DNA of 64,000 bases from Plasmodiophora brassicae (Eukaryota; Endomyxa: Phytomyxea; Phytomyxea; Plasmodiophorida): assembly GCA_036867785.1 (NCBI GenBank), contig CP145416.1, positions 1,240,001 through 1,304,000 of the forward strand, given 5' to 3'. The translations under genes and the position numbers were made by a program. The notes beneath the pieces were generated by a model. That model searched no databases. It saw only the letters and a program-made list of their open reading frames with translations, and was not told the origin of the DNA. This document shows, piece by piece, positions 44,076 through 52,680 of the stretch. The number at the start of each line of letters is the position of its first letter. Within the stretch, counting starts at the first letter, position 1.

Positions 44076-44808
44076 TCATTTCAGCTGCGGATCTGTGGTG
44101 CCGTTCCGCGCTTTCTCGATAAACTCGACTGCTGGAACGATCATGTTCTCTACTTTCCCGAGCGCCCGTACGTGCTTGTTATTGCCGTTCTTGTTGCCGT
44201 TCTTGCTGGTAGTGTTAGTGTCGGTGTTGTTGTTTAGGTGGTTGTGATGATGTTTCCTGGGCGGTTCGTGTTGGCCTTGAACAGAACTGGTCGACGCTGC
44301 CGGGTATTGCAAGGAGCTTAATTGCTCACACGGCAACGGCTATAGCACTGAGCAACGGGCGGCGCGACGAACACGCTTAGAATTCATTTCGGCTGCATAT
44401 TTAAATCCGGCTGCTTCCTGTGCTGCCACGCCGATCCAGTTAATTTGTATCGCGATGTCGGCCACGCTGAACTTGACAGGTACGCCAAATGGTCGGAAGT
44501 GACGGCCTGTAGAACTTCCAGTGGGTAACGGTCTCCAGGTTCGCCTCCCAGAGGACCTTGCAGGCCGCTTCATCAGGACTTCGGGATCGCCATGCGACCC
44601 GCCTTCACTCCGGGAGGAATGGACGTCCAGAGCTCGTTCTGGACCGAGTAGCCACCTTGCGTTCGGATAACGCCGACCGACGCTTTTCGTCGCACACCCT
44701 TCTCTGATCCGCTGCTGGCGGTCGGGGACGCACCCACAAACCGTGCGGCGTTCGAGTATCCGACGAAGCTAACGGTCAGGATGCGGGAACGTACGGGTCG
44801 GTCGCTTC
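44076..44808 (-). CDS. Unresolved multi-exon gene (coding-like exons)
   Basis: Several minus-strand blocks look coding but could not be joined with confidence: 44808-44573 (ILTVSFVGYSNAARFVGASP, then GGYSVQNELWTSIPPGVKAG); 44573-44340 (FGVPVKFSVADIAIQINWIG, VAAQEAAGFKYAAEMNSKR); and 44336-44076 (HHHNHLNNNTDTNTTSKNGN, then GKVENMIVPAVEFIEKARNG). Introns of about 50 bp are available between them. The His/Asn/Thr/Gly low-complexity stretch matches a GTT-rich tandem DNA patch at 44180-44240. No family recognised. Confidence 0.35.
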
Positions 44809-45067
44809 CTGGCGTTCATCGACACCTAAGGTGCTTGACGTGCAACGCTGTACGTATATGGCGCGTCGATTAGGCGCTGAAGAACGGGGCGGATACGCTC
44901 CGCCTCGCCTAATCAGGACCTACAAGCTCACCTGACGCCGTTCCTACTGCGACGGCAATCGGCTTGATCTATCGACATGGGGCGCGTCCTACGCGTCGCG
45001 TTCGTCGCGACGAGCGCCGACGCGTCCCACAAGCGCTGCCCGCTTCGGCGCCAAGGCCACCCAGTCG

Positions 45068-45841
45068 TTGTCGAAGGGGCACAAGGTGTCGTTCTCGCAG
45101 GTCCCCCGCCTAGTCCACACGGTGGCGCCTGCAACTCCTGTTGAATGCAATCCTGGGCGTTACTGCCCCCCTAACCGCTGCTGGGTCGGGAGTCAGCAGC
45201 AACGACGCGCCGAACCGAGGCGGGCGGCCTTGGCGAACACGCACCCACGACGATGCGCATTGAAATCGCCCAAGCCCTTTCGCCTCGGCGCCAAGACCAC
45301 AAGGTCGTCGACGACTTCGAGGGAAGCGTGCGCAAGGTGTCGTCCGCGCAAGCTCCCGGTCAGTCCCAAGTACGTGCCTGAGCGTCCTGCCGGTTGCGCC
45401 TGTACGACCTTAACTGCTGTGCTGCTGTGCCAGTGTGCCGCGCAGGTGATCCTCAGAACCAGATGGGGGAGCGCGGGCGTGCCGAACGTGCATCCCCCAC
45501 GGTGGTCCACCCTTGATTCCGACGTCTCTGCAGCCATGGCCAGACGAGCGCGACTCTTTGTCCAGCACATGCAGACAGGTGCCGATTTCCTAACGGCCGA
45601 GCCTCCTGGATCGGCCGCGGGAGTCAAACGAGCGCTGCGTCGTGCGCGGCGACTACAGATGTTCGATTATGGACCCAGGTTCCTGGCCCATATCGTTGCT
45701 GACAAAATCGTATGTGCCCAGACTATCGACGGGCAGAATGGCGAATACGTCGACCGATCACGTGGTTGGCCGGAATCGGGCGCGGCAAAGCGCCGCAGAA
45801 TCCGGAACAGTCCCCCTCGTAGTCAGATATACAAAGAATAG
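45068..45841 (+). CDS. Hypothetical, low confidence; coding-like end from 45536
   Basis: Open across 774 bp, but only the last third from ATG 45536 (MARRARLFVQHMQTGADFLT ... DNA-binding-like basic tail AAKRRRIRN) has protein-like composition. The first part overlaps two diverged copies of a ~70-bp repeat (about 45029-45113 and 45271-45362; CGC-TCGGCGCCAAG...AAGGTGTCGT), whose minus strand can also read ALAPKR-type peptide. Strand and structure stay open. Confidence 0.25.
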   Translation: MSKGHKVSFSQVPRLVHTVAPATPVECNPGRYCPPNRCWVGSQQQRRAEPRRAALANTHPRRCALKSPKPFRLGAKTTRSSTTSREACARCRPRKLPVSPKYVPERPAGCACTTLTAVLLCQCAAQVILRTRWGSAGVPNVHPPRWSTLDSDVSAAMARRARLFVQHMQTGADFLTAEPPGSAAGVKRALRRARRLQMFDYGPRFLAHIVADKIVCAQTIDGQNGEYVDRSRGWPESGAAKRRRIRNSPPRSQIYKE

Positions 45842-45999
45842 TATTGATCGACATCCATCGCCGATCTGCCAAGATCCGATCCCGTCACGCACCAGTGCAT
45901 TGAAGCCTGGGTTGGCATGATGATCCATGGTACCCACACCGAGTCGGATAACGTCACAGACCCGGAGCGATTCCGCTCTCTACATCGGTCGTCGACCCC

Positions 46000-46927
46000 A
46001 TGATGGATGGTCGGCGCCGCGGTCGCCCGGTCCGCAAGCCATCGGAACAGCTGCGCGCCGATCTGCTCGACATGGAGCACCGCCTGGCGTTCCTGCGGAC
46101 GAAACGCGATGAGGCGCGCGTCGATTTCGAGGCACGCAAGGCACGCAACCGCGGCCTGATCTGGGAGAACTCCAGGCCGACCTCGATACGTCGCCTCGCC
46201 GCCGAGATCTTGCAGCAGGCCAAGACGGTTGCCAAACCGAAGCGCTCGGGACGGTCCGGGGCGAAGCTGACCACGATCCAGGCGCCGGGAGCCGCTCCCG
46301 TCGCCAAACGCGACGCGTCTGCCACTTGCCCAGCAATGGCAACGACTACAGCGCTTGCTGGAACCGCCGACGAGGACGAGGGCCATCGGTCGTTCCAGGA
46401 GGCACGTCGCGAATGGATGCAATCGTCAGCGCGTCGGGCATCGATGACGACCGACCCGGGGACTGGGGCGCTCGTCGGAGCGTTCGACGAGGACGAGAGC
46501 CATCGCTCGTTCCAGGAGGCTCGTAACGAATGGCTACGATCGTCGGGGCGTCGACCGGCACCGGAGGCGGATTCGGGGTTCGCCGGCGACGACGACGACG
46601 CGTTCGAGATCGTGGCGACACAGGTCGCCATGGTGCGCGCCAGTTGCTATCACTGCTACGCCCTGCGCCACGCCGACCAGATGCACGTGGACACGCTCAT
46701 CAGCAAGGGCTTCTGCAACGCCGCCTGCGCCGACGCCTACCACGAAGTCAACCGGGTGCCGTGCGCGGGCGCCACCTGCAGGAAGGTACGCGCCTGCTCC
46801 ACGTGCCATGGCGGCTGCCGTCGCCTATCTAACGCGACGCGCTCGACAGGCCATGTACCGGCGGGACGCATACCTGGCAGAGGGGATCGCGTTCTGCAGC
46901 GCTTCGTGTGCAGGACCGGCGCCGTAA
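46000..46927 (+). CDS. Cys-rich putative zinc-binding protein with two internal repeats
   Basis: Two exons; the second starts after a ~67-bp intron near 46790 (CRK|AMYRRDAYLAEGI). N-terminus MMDGRRRGRPVRKPSEQL is AT-hook-like (GRRRGRPVRK), then a helix (DMEHRLAFLRTKRDEARVDF). Two copies of a ~50-residue acidic unit follow: DEDEGHRSFQEARREWM and DEDESHRSFQEARNEWL. The C-terminus has paired cysteines: CYHCYAL, FCNAACADAY, CAGATCRK, FCSASCAG, spaced like two treble-clef or FCS/MYM-type zinc fingers. The basic motif and fingers suggest a nuclear DNA- or chromatin-associated role, but this is inference. A decayed copy lies at 40170-40520. Confidence 0.6.
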
Positions 46928-46983
46928 CGCCTATACACAGCGTTGGTTACGATGCGGCGCGTGGCCGACGATTCGTAAGAGGT

Positions 46984-47528
46984 TTACAGGGCGGCAGCGT
47001 ATGCCAGGGCGGCAGGAACAATGACGGAGGCGGCCAGGCTGACATCGGGGTCAAACCGGGCGACGAAGCGTTGCGAGACGAAGACGAAGACGACGAAGAA
47101 TAGGGCGAGGCCCTGCAGGTGTGCGATGGAGACGGAGACGCGCATGAGGTTCTTGTCGACGTCGACCTGTGTGTAGGTGGCCTTCTTCAGCGAGAACCCG
47201 CGCAGCTTGCTGAAGAATTCGCGTGATTCCTGAACGCGCGGCAGGTGCGCCTCGTGCGTCAGGTACCGGAAGGATCGCGCCAGGAACAGGATGGACACAA
47301 CCCCGACAGCAACGTATAGCACCAGGTTGCCCCTCAAGGGCACCTTGTGCACGGCGACGAACACGTCTACGGGAACCACGTCAGCGGCAAGCAATCGTGG
47401 ACGTACGTGGGCAACGACGCACAAAGAGCGGCAGCGACCGCGACGGTGGCGACCGAGTGATGGCAGACGCGCATCGCCATGGTGGTCGGCGGCAGCGTCG
47501 ATCGGATCCAGGAACGCAGGTGCTCCAT
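46984..47528 (-). CDS. SSR3: TRAP-gamma (translocon-associated protein subunit gamma)
   Basis: Two exons (47528-47423, 47366-46984) split by a 56-bp intron give 163 codons. Four membrane helices come in two hairpins: VATVAVAAALYVFVAV and GNLVLYVAVGVVSILFLA, then a ~50-residue basic cytosolic loop (LPRVQESREFFSKLRGFSLK), then HLQGLALFFVVFVFVSQRF and ASVIVPAALAYAAAL. Helix positions, the LVLY...VS pattern, and RFDPDVSLAAS at the site of NFNPTVNYILS in animal SSR3 identify it. TRAP-gamma anchors the TRAP complex to ribosome and Sec61 at the ER. The normal gene is ~180 residues; this one is slightly shorter at the N-terminus. Confidence 0.75.
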
Positions 47529-47797
47529 CTCGACGCAACGACCCACACTGCCGCGGACTTTCGGGGCAATAAATTATCGCAATTGAAGGCCCAACACAGG
47601 TCCAGAATGTCGAGTACCGCATCAGGCAGATCGCCCGGCGTACGCTTAGTGGCCGGGCCATCAGTCGAACACAGTGGCCGGCTTGAACACCGTTCAGGAA
47701 CATTACTCTTTGTCGTTTCGTGGGCCCAATTCGTGTATTGTCGCACAGTTACACCCCTACGCCTTGGTGGGACCGCTCGCGTAGCGACCTTTGTCTC

Positions 47798-48310
47798 TCA
47801 AACGCCAACGGGTTCCTTCAGAGCGCGATCGCGGTGCGCGCTCTTGGTCGCGGGTTTACCGGCGGGTGCACCGCTGACGGCTCGTACCATCGGATGCCGC
47901 TCCATGCTGGCAGCGTCGGTGATCGCAGGGCGATCGTCGTCGGCTGAAGGTGTCACCGCGTAGGACGTCACGATGCGCTCCGTTTCGGAGAGCTCCGTGG
48001 CCGGTTCGCGTAACACGCACCGAGACACGGCCCTGGGCGCGTCTCTCGACGCCACCCTGTGATACTTTGGGTATCTGCCAGCGCCTACGACGGTGTCCAC
48101 CTCGGTGATGGCCGGCGGCTGATCCTTCAGGGACCGTTCGGCATAATGTGCGGGAAGGAGCTCCTCCACGTCGCTGATCTGCGATCGACGCGGCGGCACG
48201 TGACGCTCGTTGCCAGCCGTCGCCCAGTCGCTCCACCCCATCTCGGACGTCATCTCGTTGCGCCTTGACGAATCACTCGAATCTTCATGGCACGCGACCA
48301 CCCCTCGCAT
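47798..48310 (-). CDS. Hypothetical polar protein, 170 aa
   Basis: From MRGVVACHEDSSDSSRRNE (alternative ATG at 48253, MTSEMGWSDW). Polar and charged, with predicted short helices (SDVEELLPAHYAERSLKDQP) and many Arg, Ala, Ser. No signal peptide or membrane helix. Codon use fits the neighbours. No family recognised; it could be partly non-coding. Confidence 0.4.
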   Translation of the reverse strand: MRGVVACHEDSSDSSRRNEMTSEMGWSDWATAGNERHVPPRRSQISDVEELLPAHYAERSLKDQPPAITEVDTVVGAGRYPKYHRVASRDAPRAVSRCVLREPATELSETERIVTSYAVTPSADDDRPAITDAASMERHPMVRAVSGAPAGKPATKSAHRDRALKEPVGV

Positions 48311-48416
48311 TGACGTCAACTCGGGTTTGTTTATCCCAGAGGTTCTCCATCGGGCGACTCGGCTGACGGGGTAGGAAATCATCATGCAGAAACGAGCTGG
48401 TGACGACGCTTGCGCG

Positions 48417-49094
48417 TCAGACGCAGAAGGGCAGGCCGTTGATGAGCCGGCAGGCCGTATGAGGCACGTCGTTGCAGTCGTCGATCTTGATGAGGGTGCC
48501 GCCAACACACTGGACGATGGTGGCCTGGCCGGCCTTGTTGTTGGCACCGCACAGGAACGTGCCCGCTGGGTTCCTGCAGGCCGCCCCAGGAACGTTTCCG
48601 GTGGCGGCTGTTGGTTGTGTCCCCTGCGTTGCCGCTGGCTTTGTCGTTGGCGGGGGCGTTCGACTGGCGCTGGTAGGCGTGTTGGTGGCGAGGCAGAATA
48701 ATGGATTCGCAGTACTGGGGGCGCTGGCGTTGCTGGCACCCTTCGTAGTAGGTGCAAGTGTCGCCTTACGTCCTGGGCTGACGGTCTTCATGGGCGGAAC
48801 GGGCGCTGCCTTGGCTCCCGCGTTGGCGTTGCTGTTCGCGGCGACGCAGAATGGGCGGCCATTGATCATCTGGCACGACGTGTTCGGGACATTGTCGCAG
48901 TCATCGATTTTGACAAAAACGCCATTGACGCATTCGATGATGGCGGCCTGTCCCCGAGCGTTGATGGCGCCGCATGCGAAGGCCCCGTTTGGCAGCGTGC
49001 ACCGGTCGCCAGCGACGCCAGGCTGTGAGGCGCACCGGGCGACCAGCAGCAGAAGCGCGACCGCAAACAGGGGCGCAGCGATCATGGTCCCCAT
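48417..49094 (-). CDS. Secreted protein with two Cys-rich CBM19-like domains (copy 1)
   Basis: Single exon, 225 residues. Signal peptide MGTMIAAPLFAVALLLLVAR. Two ~50-residue domains: CTLPNGAFACGAINARGQAA ... KIDDCDNVPNTSC ... INGRPFCV, and CRNPAGTFLCGANNKAGQAT ... KIDDCNDVPHTAC ... INGLPFCV, each with six cysteines. They are joined by a Pro/Thr/Ala linker likely to be O-glycosylated. The Cys pattern (G-x-[FY]-x-C ... C-x-G-x-x-x-x-x-x-C ... C) resembles the chitin-binding CBM19 module, so wall or chitin binding is a reasonable but unproved guess. Paralogue at 50889-51437. Confidence 0.7.
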   Translation of the reverse strand: MGTMIAAPLFAVALLLLVARCASQPGVAGDRCTLPNGAFACGAINARGQAAIIECVNGVFVKIDDCDNVPNTSCQMINGRPFCVAANSNANAGAKAAPVPPMKTVSPGRKATLAPTTKGASNASAPSTANPLFCLATNTPTSASRTPPPTTKPAATQGTQPTAATGNVPGAACRNPAGTFLCGANNKAGQATIVQCVGGTLIKIDDCNDVPHTACRLINGLPFCV

Positions 49095-49193
49095 TGTGCT
49101 TCAGCAGGTAATGCCGATTGTAAAATGGCCCAGCGCTGCGCGTTCTGGAGACAGGACATACGCGCGCTTTCATGCCTTTAAATCGTCATCCGT

Positions 49194-49256
49194 TCCAGAC
49201 GCGTCTGGAGCGGAATACGTCTGCCCTCAATTCAGTCTGTTCCAGACGCGTCTGGA
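49194..49256. promoter_or_regulatory. Two copies of a palindromic element upstream of the CBM19-like gene
   Basis: TCCAGACGCGTCTGGA, a perfect 16-bp palindrome, occurs at 49194-49209 and 49241-49256, about 100 and 150 bp before the ATG at 49094. A TTTAAAT motif lies at about 49177, between them and the gene. A near copy (TCCAGATGTGTCTGGA) lies upstream of the paralogue. It looks like a dimer transcription-factor site. Confidence 0.6.
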
Positions 49257-49335
49257 GCAGAATGAGTGCATCCTTAATTCACGCGTTACGAAGGAAGGCA
49301 TACAGCGCGGTCAATCTAGATCGCGCGCCACCCAT

Positions 49336-49395
49336 GATATAAATCGTCGTCATTGGCCCGCTCATTCATTGGCCCGCCCATTCATTGGGCATTCC
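49336..49395. repeat. Tandem 16-bp ATTGG-containing repeat with TATA-like box
   Basis: CATTGGCCCGCYCATT is repeated 2.5 times from 49351 (copies at 49351, 49367, 49383), placing inverted CCAAT boxes every 16 bp. A GATATAAAT element at about 49337 is adjacent. Together they look like a promoter, most simply for the minus-strand gene starting at 49094. Confidence 0.55.
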
Positions 49396-50008
49396 GCACT
49401 GGACCTCGACGTTTCGATGTCGCCGTTATCGGGCTATTCTGCATGGTAAGGCTAGCGTATGCCGGCCAGAGCGCGACTAGATAAACAAGGGAGGCGTAAC
49501 TTTTATCTGATCGGGCAACTTCTCTGTTGATGGACGCAGGCACCGTTGATCCAAAGGGGTCAACATGACGAGTGCACGGCCTGACTGGCCGTTCGTCGCC
49601 AAAGGTCGGGCTGATGGGCACGGCGGCGACGTCCCGGCAGCGTCTGACGTGAACTCGCTCTCGAGCGACCTTGCTCGATGCGTGGCACGGTTGGTCGCCC
49701 AAGGGGAACTGAAACCCGGGTCCACCAGAGTTGTTGAACGCCATGCACGATGTCCACGGTGGCACCGTACCAGAACTGATGACCAGCTGGTGCCACCGTC
49801 CGTCCGTTTCCACCAGGAGGACGCTTCTCTGGTTGCTCAGCGCGGCGTGTCATCGCGACCAGCAGGGGTGCCGGTCCAGCAGGGCACAGCTCGACGATTC
49901 GGCCAGGGACACGACCGACCGCAACACGAATCATCGTCATGACGCGCGTCTGGTCGACTTTCTGCATCGCGGCGACGGCGCGCGGCAACGAACCTAACGA
50001 CAAGGGCA
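49396..50008. other. No supported gene
   Basis: Several overlapping open frames on both strands but none with protein-like composition or a credible splice pattern. Confidence 0.4.
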
Positions 50009-50514
50009 TCAGGGCGTCTGACGTCGGCAGCGAATATCCATTGTGCAGGCGTACGTACCGGACGTACCAGACAGGAGCCGCGTCGTCTGCGGCAGGGTCG
50101 CTGCCGACGCCAGGACGACATTGTCGACGACGGCCAGCGGCTGCCCAGTACCAGGAGGTGGGCCAGCGGCCGTGCCTGCCATTGCGGTCGCGTCAGCGCC
50201 GGGTACCGGCGTGCGACGCGCTCGACGTACCAGGACGATGGAACGGACGAGGATGGCCTGTACGGGCGCGCGACAGCGTCTGCTTCGCCACCTGCGGCAA
50301 CGACGATCCAAATCAGATGTCGTCCCGGGCCCCGACGTCCCAGAGGGCGTACTTTGTACAGACGGAGCAGGACACGCGCCCGCATTCGCGAACGGGTACG
50401 GGCGACAGCGCCTGCTAGATCGGCGGCTGGCAACGCCGCCGCGCGCAGGGCGCCAGTGACGACCTTGACGACGCGGGCCCTGACCTTGGACACGAACGCG
50501 TTCCAGGTAGCCAT
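50009..50514 (-). CDS. Hypothetical small protein, possibly spliced
   Basis: Starts MATWNAFVSKVRARVVKVV, an amphipathic basic helix, followed by Ala/Arg-rich sequence (GALRAAALPAADLAGAVART). A candidate intron (GTACAGGCC..GGCAG, about 50250-50170) would join to a C-terminal part reading GQPLAVVDNVVLASAATLP. The N-terminus could be a mitochondrial presequence. Low confidence in structure. Confidence 0.35.
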
Positions 50515-50888
50515 CGTCAAACGTTATGACGGCCAGGGGCGCGCCCGGCTCTGTCGGCCGAACTGCCCTGACGGCTGACGTTACACAGGAAGCCAGCGGA
50601 TGAGAAGAATCTCGGCCGCTGGGGCTCGACGGGACGGGTGCACCGGCCGGGAACACACAACACGCACACAACGGGATGCTTCATCCGGCTGGACGATGCG
50701 TTCTACGCGACGATGTGGATATCGATGCAGGATGGATCTGCGGATGGCCCATCCAGACGTGAACACCATGCTGTGTCCCCTGCCCGTCATCACTCGTAGC
50801 CCCGTCTGTATTGTAGGAACACATGTGCCAGGGTCGAAAGAGACACCAATCAACGACGTCCGGGGGCGGACGACGACGTTCTGAACGA

Positions 50889-51437
50889 TTAGACGCAGAA
50901 GGGCAGGCCATTGATGACCTTGCAGGCCGTATGGGGCACGTCGTTGCAGTCGTCAACCTTGACGAGCGTGCCGTCAACACATTCGACGATGCTGGCCTGG
51001 CCGATGGCGTTGTTAGCGCCACACAGGTAGGTGCCGCTTGGGTTCGTGCATGCCGCCCCCGCCACGTTACCGGCGACGCTGGGTGCCGGCCCCTGTGTTC
51101 CCGTGTTGACGTTGGCGTTGATGTTGACACTGGCGATGGGGTTCGTGTTCGGGTTCGTGTTGGCGTTGGCGTTGGCGTTGGCAGCGCCGACGCAGAAGGG
51201 AAGGCCGTTGATCAGCGTGCAGGACGTGCTCGGCGCTTCGTCGCAGTCGTCCACCTTGATGAAGACGCCGCCGACGCACTGGATGACCGTGGCCTGGCCT
51301 TGAGCGTTGTTCGCGCCGCACGTGTACGCGCCGTTCGGCAGGGTGCACTTGTCGCCGGCGGCGCTGAGCTGCGCAGAGCACCCGACGAACAGGACGGCGA
51401 CAGCCGCAAACAGGAACGCCACGACCGTCGTTGCCAT
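50889..51437 (-). CDS. Secreted protein with two Cys-rich CBM19-like domains (copy 2)
   Basis: Single exon, 182 residues. Signal peptide MATTVVAFLFAAVAVLFVGC. Same two-domain plan as the gene at 48417-49094: CTLPNGAYTCGANNAQGQAT ... KVDDCDEAPSTSC ... INGLPFCV and CTNPSGTYLCGANNAIGQAS ... KVDDCNDVPHTAC ... INGLPFCV. The linker is Asn/Ala/Thr-rich (GAANANANANTNPNTNP) rather than Pro/Thr-rich, and is shorter. The two genes are direct repeats about 2.4 kb apart and their upstream regions are also alike. Confidence 0.72.
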   Translation of the reverse strand: MATTVVAFLFAAVAVLFVGCSAQLSAAGDKCTLPNGAYTCGANNAQGQATVIQCVGGVFIKVDDCDEAPSTSCTLINGLPFCVGAANANANANTNPNTNPIASVNINANVNTGTQGPAPSVAGNVAGAACTNPSGTYLCGANNAIGQASIVECVDGTLVKVDDCNDVPHTACKVINGLPFCV

Positions 51438-51541
51438 TGCGCCTCAGCAGGCGGTACCAATTGCAGAATGACCTGTGCCGCACGTTCCGGAATCAGGCAA
51501 TTTCGTGTTCGCGTTCCAGACAGGCGATGCCGGGCCTCTGT

Positions 51542-51557
51542 TCCAGATGTGTCTGGA
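51542..51557. promoter_or_regulatory. Near-palindrome shared with the paralogous promoter
   Basis: TCCAGATGTGTCTGGA lies about 105 bp before the ATG at 51437 and differs from the 49194 palindrome at two centre positions. A half-site (GTTCCAGACAGG) is found about 30 bp nearer the gene. Confidence 0.5.
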
Positions 51558-51717
51558 GCATCGCAACGTTCTCCACGTTCCGATCATCGCCACCAGCAGC
51601 CGCACTTTGCGGCCCGACCACGTGCCAATGCCGAAGATATGCCCACGCCGTCAGGCGAGGACGTGCGCGTGCCTCCCCGTGCAGTACGTCATCGTCCAGG
51701 TGGTGCTGTCGACAACG

Positions 51718-52511
51718 ATGGCGCCCAAGAAGAAGGGCGGCAAGAAGAAGAAGAAGTCGTCGGGGAAGAAGTCGGGCAAATCGAGCACGGCGGACCTGAT
51801 CAAACGCGTCGAGCCCGTCCCGGTGGTGATCGCCCCGGCTCGTGGTGCCGACGCGCTCCTTCTGCAGGCCATTGTCGACAGCAACGCCGACGACGTCTCC
51901 CGCCTGTTCGCAGCATGGCCGGCACTGGACGTCAACCGCAAAGAGCACGGCGACGTGACGCCATTGCATTTCGCTGCGGAACGTGGCCTCCTGCCCATAG
52001 CCACGCTCCTGCTATCGTACGGGGCCGACACGGGCGCCAAGACGACCGCTGGGCGGACAGCCCTGATGGTGGCGGCCGCCGGCGGCCACAGGGGCGTCGT
52101 GACGGCGCTGGTGCAGGGCGGTGCCGACGTGAACGCACAGGACGCGCGCCAGATGACCGCTCTGCACCTGGCGTGCATCAATGGGGATACGAACACGGTC
52201 GACACGCTGCTGGGCCTGGGCGCCGACGCAGGACGGGCTGACGCCGACGGCAGGACGCCCTGGTACTGGGCCAACCTTCTCGGCCATGACTCGCTCAAGG
52301 TACGACGTCGTCGGCTCGTTCCCTCTATTCGGCGCCGCTCACGATGGGCTGGCATGACTTCCAGAAGGCCCTGCCGGAACCGTCCGACCCGTATGATGTC
52401 TGGAAGCAGTACGAGGCGCAGGCCTGGTTCAAGGACGCCATCAAAACGCTGGAGGCGGCACCCAAGAAGAAGGGCAAGGGCAAGAAGGTGGGCAAGAAGA
52501 AGAAGAAGTGA
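51718..52511 (+). CDS. Ankyrin-repeat protein with Lys-rich ends
   Basis: Two exons joined by a 65-bp intron (about 52300-52364): MAPKKKGGKKKKKSSGKKSG, then ankyrin repeats DVTPLHFAAERGLLPIATLL, GRTALMVAAAGGHRGVVTAL, QMTALHLACINGDTNTVDTL and GRTPWYWANLLGH. The C-terminus ends LEAAPKKKGKGKKVGKKKKK. Both ends are polylysine blocks, suggesting nuclear, nucleolar or ribosome association. An in-frame extension upstream of the ATG is open but has no protein-like sequence. Divergent from the CBM19-like gene copy 2. Confidence 0.82.
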
Positions 52512-52680
52512 ACAGGGTTGTGGCGTCCGGAGAAGCAATAGGGCGGATCAGGTCGCTTGTCGGTCACGTGCACCCCGCGCCTGATGATGATGACGATGGG
52601 TGACAGAAAACGTGAACACGGTATTGCTTTTATATGATACATACGATGGGGTGACGAACGTGCCGATCGTCGCCGCCCTA

